From: Nitrososphaerales archaeon
GTDB lineage: Archaea; Thermoproteota; Nitrososphaeria; Nitrososphaerales; UBA183
Direction of reading: 5' to 3'
Length of the DNA stretch: 7,220 bases
Assembly (NCBI GenBank): GCA_030042335.1
Contig: JASHZW010000177.1
Coordinates: forward strand, 1 to 7,220
The position numbers and the translations under genes are program-made. This document shows, piece by piece, positions 5,184 to 7,220 of this stretch (position 1 is the stretch's first letter; every line of letters starts with the position of its first letter). The notes under the pieces are model-generated. The model saw only the letters and a program-made list of their open reading frames with translations, ran no database searches and was not told the origin of the DNA.

Positions 5184-5665
5184 CCATAAACAGCCGGATC
5201 CTTCGGACGGGTGAACCTGCCGAAGAAGTAACCGAGCAGGACACCGAAAAGCATCGCACTGAACAGACCCACGGCCACATCCTCCAGGTAGACCGAGACA
5301 CCGTACTGCAAATTGTCGAGGTCCGTCAGGACGCTGAGAATTATCCAGAGGACCATCCCTACTAGGACTCCCTTGATGAGGGATGTCTTCCCGGGAATTC
5401 TATCGAAGAGCCTGCCGTAGATGGCACCTACGATGAGACCACCGAGTATGCCTCCAATGGCCGCTATACCTGGTGTCAGGAGGACCACTATGCCGTAGAG
5501 CTGGTTGGCAGTGAACGGCGAGTCGGCAGGGAGTTTCGAGGCTATCGCGGCGACTATCTGTGCCTTCTCAGCAGTGACCGTTATGTAACTGAGTATCCCG
5601 AGCACTACGCCGTATATTATTCCAGCGACGAGACCGGCCTTGACACCGGTCCTTGTGTCACCCAT
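5123..5665 (-). CDS. Four-helix integral membrane protein of unknown function
   Basis: The 180-aa product has four hydrophobic segments at about 7-30, 57-84, 95-113 and 128-149. Helices 1, 2 and 4 are rich in small residues (GLVAGIIYGVVLGIL, GIAAIGGILGGLIVGAIYG, GVLLGYFFG), which allow tight helix packing. A polar loop (32-55) joins helices 1 and 2. The positively charged loop GRLFDRIPGKTSLIKG lies between 2 and 3, and the tail after 150 is polar and basic (RRDSR). The inside-positive rule would put both ends and the 2-3 loop in the cytoplasm. I cannot assign a family or a substrate. The ATG at 5665 starts MGDTRTGVKAG, a plausible N-terminus. The gene lies 54 nt behind the HxlR regulator gene on the same strand. 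Its final 61 nt run antisense to the end of the peptidase gene, which is unusually long for a convergent overlap. Confidence 0.75.
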   Translation of the reverse strand: MGDTRTGVKAGLVAGIIYGVVLGILSYITVTAEKAQIVAAIASKLPADSPFTANQLYGIVVLLTPGIAAIGGILGGLIVGAIYGRLFDRIPGKTSLIKGVLVGMVLWIILSVLTDLDNLQYGVSVYLEDVAVGLFSAMLFGVLLGYFFGRFTRPKDPAVYGYPEGAASLSRRDSRAATDL

Positions 5666-5686
5666 CTAGGAAGGCCGCGCAGGACG

Positions 5687-5691
5687 AAAAA
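5687..5691 (-). terminator. T5 run after the HxlR gene
   Basis: The minus strand reads GAGTTTTTCG about 30 nt past the HxlR stop codon. A short T-run like this can terminate archaeal transcription. It would separate the HxlR message from the membrane protein gene, for which a weak TATA-like ACTTTAG lies just upstream (5701-5708). Confidence 0.3.
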
Positions 5692-5719
5692 CTCCTTCCC
5701 CTAAAGTCTTGCCCTGAGT

Positions 5720-6076
5720 CTAAGCCTGTATCTGTGGAGGTTTGGACCACTTCATGGCCCAGTCCCCGAACTCCTTCAGTATCCCCTTGAGTTCCTGTCC
5801 CTTCTCGGTTAAGGAGTACTCCACCCTCGGAGGGCTCTCTGGATAGACCTTCCTGGCGACCACTCCCTGTTTCTCAAGTTCTCCCAGTCTCTCCGCGAGA
5901 CTCGTGGCGCTTATTCCCTCAATCCTGCGCTTGAGTTCGTTGAACCTGGCTGGCTCCTGCAGACCCAACGCGTGTATCACTGGAAGCGTCCATACCTTGG
6001 TGAGCTCGTTCCAAGAGCCGTGAATCACCTTGCACGAGTCGAGGACATCCTGGTTAATCTGGACGGACTTGCTCAA
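5720..6076 (-). CDS. HxlR family winged-helix transcriptional regulator
   Basis: This 118-aa cytosolic DNA-binding protein shows the HxlR pattern throughout. It has a Cys near the N-terminus (Cys15), the KVWTLPVIHAL helix (27-37), ARFNELKRRIEGISATSLAERLGELE (43-68) as helix-turn-helix, and the wing with PESPPRVEYSLTEKG (79-93). The ending, KEFGDWAMKW, is usual for the family. HxlR proteins act as dimers, often sensing reactive electrophiles or oxidants through the N-terminal Cys, or controlling a neighbouring gene; which applies here is unknown. The start is TTG at 6076, because an in-frame stop lies at 6092-6094 and no ATG or GTG falls between. The gene diverges from the winged-helix regulator at 6159 and the two appear to use the same TATA box at 6114-6123, so HxlR may control itself, its divergent neighbour or the membrane protein gene downstream. 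Confidence 0.9.
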   Translation of the reverse strand: MSKSVQINQDVLDSCKVIHGSWNELTKVWTLPVIHALGLQEPARFNELKRRIEGISATSLAERLGELEKQGVVARKVYPESPPRVEYSLTEKGQELKGILKEFGDWAMKWSKPPQIQA

Positions 6077-6097
6077 GTCAGAATTACCTACTTAGAG

Positions 6098-6106
6098 GTT
6101 CCGAAC
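6098..6106. promoter_or_regulatory. Short palindrome GTTCCGAAC in the HxlR promoter
   Basis: GTTC-C-GAAC is a perfect 9-nt inverted repeat. It lies between the TATA box and the predicted HxlR transcription start (near 6091), a place where a bound regulator would block polymerase. It is short, so chance is possible. Confidence 0.3.
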
Positions 6107-6113
6107 TACTACA

Positions 6114-6123
6114 TATATAAATA
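6114..6123. promoter_or_regulatory. Strong bidirectional TATA box between the two regulators
   Basis: TATATAAATA reads TATTTATATA on the other strand, and both fit the archaeal TATA consensus well. It predicts starts near 6143 for the winged-helix gene (16-nt leader before GTG 6159) and near 6091 for HxlR (15-nt leader before TTG 6076). It is the most AT-rich spot in the window. Confidence 0.7.
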
Positions 6124-6126
6124 CGA

Positions 6127-6142
6127 CTGGGACATTTCCCAG
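6127..6142. promoter_or_regulatory. Inverted repeat, putative operator
   Basis: CTGGGA-CATT-TCCCAG is a perfect inverted repeat with 6-bp arms. It starts 4 nt past the TATA box and ends at the predicted transcription start of the winged-helix gene. A dimeric regulator bound here would hinder polymerase recruitment in the plus direction. The winged-helix protein itself or HxlR are the obvious candidates. Confidence 0.5.
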
Positions 6143-6158
6143 CGAGAACGAAACGGAC

Positions 6159-6773
6159 GTGCCCACCATTCACAAGGACCCGCTCAATGGCCTGGACGTA
6201 GGCCAGCGGGACTTGGAGGTAATGCAGTTCATCGCCGAGGAGGGGCTCCTAGGATTTACCTTCGAAGGTCTGAAGAGAAGGCTCGGGACCCATCCGGAGA
6301 CGCTCTCGAGAATACTCGACAGGCTTGAGGAGCAGCGCGTCCTAGAGAAGGCAGAAGACGGGTATCACATCACCGAGAGAGGCAGAGAGGTCACCAGTGT
6401 CAGGCAGCTCTCCGCGTCCGAGGCGAGGGTTGCCCTCCTCAAGACGCTGCTCCCACACGTCGAGAACCCACGCGAGGCCATCCTGAGGCTCAGGGGGCGC
6501 TGGTTCGGCGCGCTCCGCTGGCTCGGATACTCCGACGACGAGAAGGGCATCACTCTGAAATGGATTACGGACGATGGAAGCATACAAGTAGATGCAATCT
6601 TCAGCAACGGAGAGCTCGCAATCGAGGGCAGGATCAGAGAAGGCAGGGACCTCACCGACGCGATAAAGGCGGCACACCAGCTCGTCGGGTACATATCGAA
6701 GGTCTATCCCTCTCCGACCGTACAGCGGGTCGCTTATTACAACCTCTACAACCGCTCTCTTACGCCGAACTGA
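6159..6773 (+). CDS. Winged-helix transcriptional regulator with unknown C-terminal domain
   Basis: The 204-aa protein begins at GTG 6159. Residues about 14-80 form a MarR/ArsR-type winged helix: a helix at RDLEVMQFIAEEG, the turn and recognition helix FEGLKRRLGTHPETLSRILDRLEEQ (35-59), then the wing KAEDGYHITERGREV (64-78). A second domain (about 86-200) starts with a helix (SASEARVALLKTLLPHV) and then alternates strands and helices: LRGRWFGALRWLGY, ITLKWITDDGSIQVDAIF, GELAIEGRI and a final helix DAIKAAHQLVGYISKVY. I do not recognise this domain; it may bind a ligand or mediate dimerisation. The hydrophobic strands make a soluble protein likely, with no membrane helix. It diverges from HxlR across a shared TATA box, with an inverted repeat at its own predicted start site, so autoregulation is plausible. 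HtrA follows 68 nt downstream, with its own TATA-like element. Confidence 0.8.
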   Translation: MPTIHKDPLNGLDVGQRDLEVMQFIAEEGLLGFTFEGLKRRLGTHPETLSRILDRLEEQRVLEKAEDGYHITERGREVTSVRQLSASEARVALLKTLLPHVENPREAILRLRGRWFGALRWLGYSDDEKGITLKWITDDGSIQVDAIFSNGELAIEGRIREGRDLTDAIKAAHQLVGYISKVYPSPTVQRVAYYNLYNRSLTPN

Positions 6774-6792
6774 TGTGACCGGGTCGAGGCAA

Positions 6793-6801
6793 TCCCAGTC
6801 A
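6793..6801 (+). repeat. Direct repeat copy 1 (TCCCAGTCA) upstream of the htrA TATA box
   Basis: TCCCAGTCA lies about 49 nt before the HtrA start codon, upstream of the TATA-like element. The same nine bases recur 34 nt on. Eight of them, TCCCAGTC, also form the left arm of the inverted repeat at 6127-6142 (minus strand, 6125-6132). Confidence 0.45.
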
Positions 6802-6816
6802 ACAAGTACCCCCGTG

Positions 6817-6826
6817 TTCTAATATC
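6817..6826 (+). promoter_or_regulatory. TATA-like element of the HtrA gene
   Basis: TTCTAATATC is centred 21-24 nt before the ATG at 6842, which predicts transcription starting at or very near the start codon. It is the only AT-rich stretch in the 68-nt gap and is flanked by the two TCCCAGTCA copies. Confidence 0.45.
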
Positions 6827-6835
6827 TCCCAGTCA
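6827..6835 (+). repeat. Direct repeat copy 2 (TCCCAGTCA) between the htrA TATA box and start codon
   Basis: This second copy of TCCCAGTCA sits directly behind the TATA-like element and ends 6 nt before the ATG. It is 34 nt from copy 1, about three helical turns, so one protein or a pair could bind both on the same face and block the promoter. Confidence 0.45.
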
Positions 6836-6841
6836 CTCAAA

Positions 6842-7220
6842 ATGAGCAGCACAAGTTCAACGGAAATACTGCGTTCGCTCTCGAACGCAATACAGCAGGT
6901 TGCGGAGAGCGCAAGTCCATCCGTCGTGAGTATCAGCTCCGATGGAGGCAACGGAACAGGAATCGTATGGGACGAGAACGGACACATCGTCACGGCTTAC
7001 CACGTCGTAAGGCGACTGGACGAAGTGCAGGTCACCGCAGGCGGACAGACCTTCACTGCCAAGGTCGTCGGCAAAGACAGGATGTCTGACATCGCACTCC
7101 TGAAGGCGGACACGAAGCTCCAGCCGATTCAGAGAGGTGACTCGGAGTCGCTCAAGGTAGGCCAGTTCGTGCTCGCACTAGCGAACGCCTTTGGTCCCAG
7201 TGCAAGCGCCACTTCCGGGA
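6842..7220 (+). CDS. HtrA/trypsin-like serine protease (S1C type), N-terminal part
   Basis: The gene starts at ATG 6842 and runs off the right edge after 126 residues. The chymotrypsin-fold N-terminal barrel of HtrA/DegP-type proteases is clear: VAESASPSVVSISS (20-33), then GTGIVWDENGHIVTAYHVV (38-56) with catalytic His54, and KDRMSDIALLKAD (78-90) with catalytic Asp83. LKVGQFVLALANAFGPSASATSG (104-126) leads towards the active-site Ser, which lies beyond the window, as would any PDZ domain. HtrA proteases degrade or refold damaged proteins. Unlike most bacterial members it has no signal peptide or membrane anchor: the N-terminus MSSTSSTEILRSLSNAI is polar. A cytosolic form is therefore likely unless the start is further upstream, where no start is supported. 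The His motif is TAYHVV, where the common form is TNxHVV. Confidence 0.88.
   Translation, partial: MSSTSSTEILRSLSNAIQQVAESASPSVVSISSDGGNGTGIVWDENGHIVTAYHVVRRLDEVQVTAGGQTFTAKVVGKDRMSDIALLKADTKLQPIQRGDSESLKVGQFVLALANAFGPSASATSG

Noticed and set aside
5882..5889. A further TCCCAGTC copy
   Set aside because: It is within the HxlR coding sequence (encoding part of RLGEL), so it is not counted as a regulatory site.
1..7220. CRISPR array, tRNA, rRNA, insertion sequence, attachment site or defence cassette
   Set aside because: I saw no regularly spaced repeats, cloverleaf-type segments, transposase or integrase motifs. The GIY-YIG gene is of the common single-domain type and has no defence neighbours.

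Overview
The window is archaeal. Three things in the sequence say so: a typical archaeal DRG-type GTPase, AT-rich TATA boxes centred about 25-27 nt upstream of several start codons (leaderless-type promoters), and frequent GTG and TTG starts. The DNA is GC-rich and gene-dense. The mix of small zinc-ribbon genes, HxlR and winged-helix regulators and a short HExxH peptidase would fit a Nitrososphaerota-like (thaumarchaeal) or related lineage. That placement is inference, with no rRNA or other marker here to test it. I see no tRNA, rRNA, CRISPR array, insertion sequence or integrase.

Layout. 1-380: C-terminal end of an MFS transporter (+). 422-1195: class I SAM-dependent methyltransferase (+). 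1168-1434: GIY-YIG domain protein (-), with its 3' end overlapping the methyltransferase. 1499-1630: 43-aa zinc ribbon (+), divergent from the GIY-YIG gene. 1632-2072: CoA-binding Rossmann protein (-). 2110-3207: DRG family GTPase (-). 3283-3441: second small zinc ribbon (+), divergent from DRG. 3443-4417: NAD(P)-dependent 2-hydroxyacid dehydrogenase (-). 4494-4775: unrecognised 93-aa protein (+), followed by an HExxH minigluzincin-like metallopeptidase (4784-5183, +) whose N-terminus is broken by a one-base frameshift at an A6 run. 5123-5665: four-helix membrane protein (-). 5720-6076: HxlR regulator (-). 6159-6773: two-domain winged-helix regulator (+). 6842-7220: start of an HtrA/trypsin-like serine protease (+), cut by the window edge.

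How it works together. These look mostly like separate housekeeping and stress genes, not one pathway. Genes alternate in direction: divergent pairs share short promoter regions, sometimes one TATA box, and convergent pairs abut within 1 nt or overlap. The most regulated part is 5700-6850. There the HxlR gene and the winged-helix gene diverge from one strong TATA box, a perfect inverted repeat sits at the predicted start site of the winged-helix gene, and its half-site recurs twice around the TATA box of the following HtrA gene.

I found no convincing undescribed defence or mobile system. The best leads are the frameshifted peptidase, the putative regulator operators, and the two very small zinc-ribbon genes that automatic annotation may miss.
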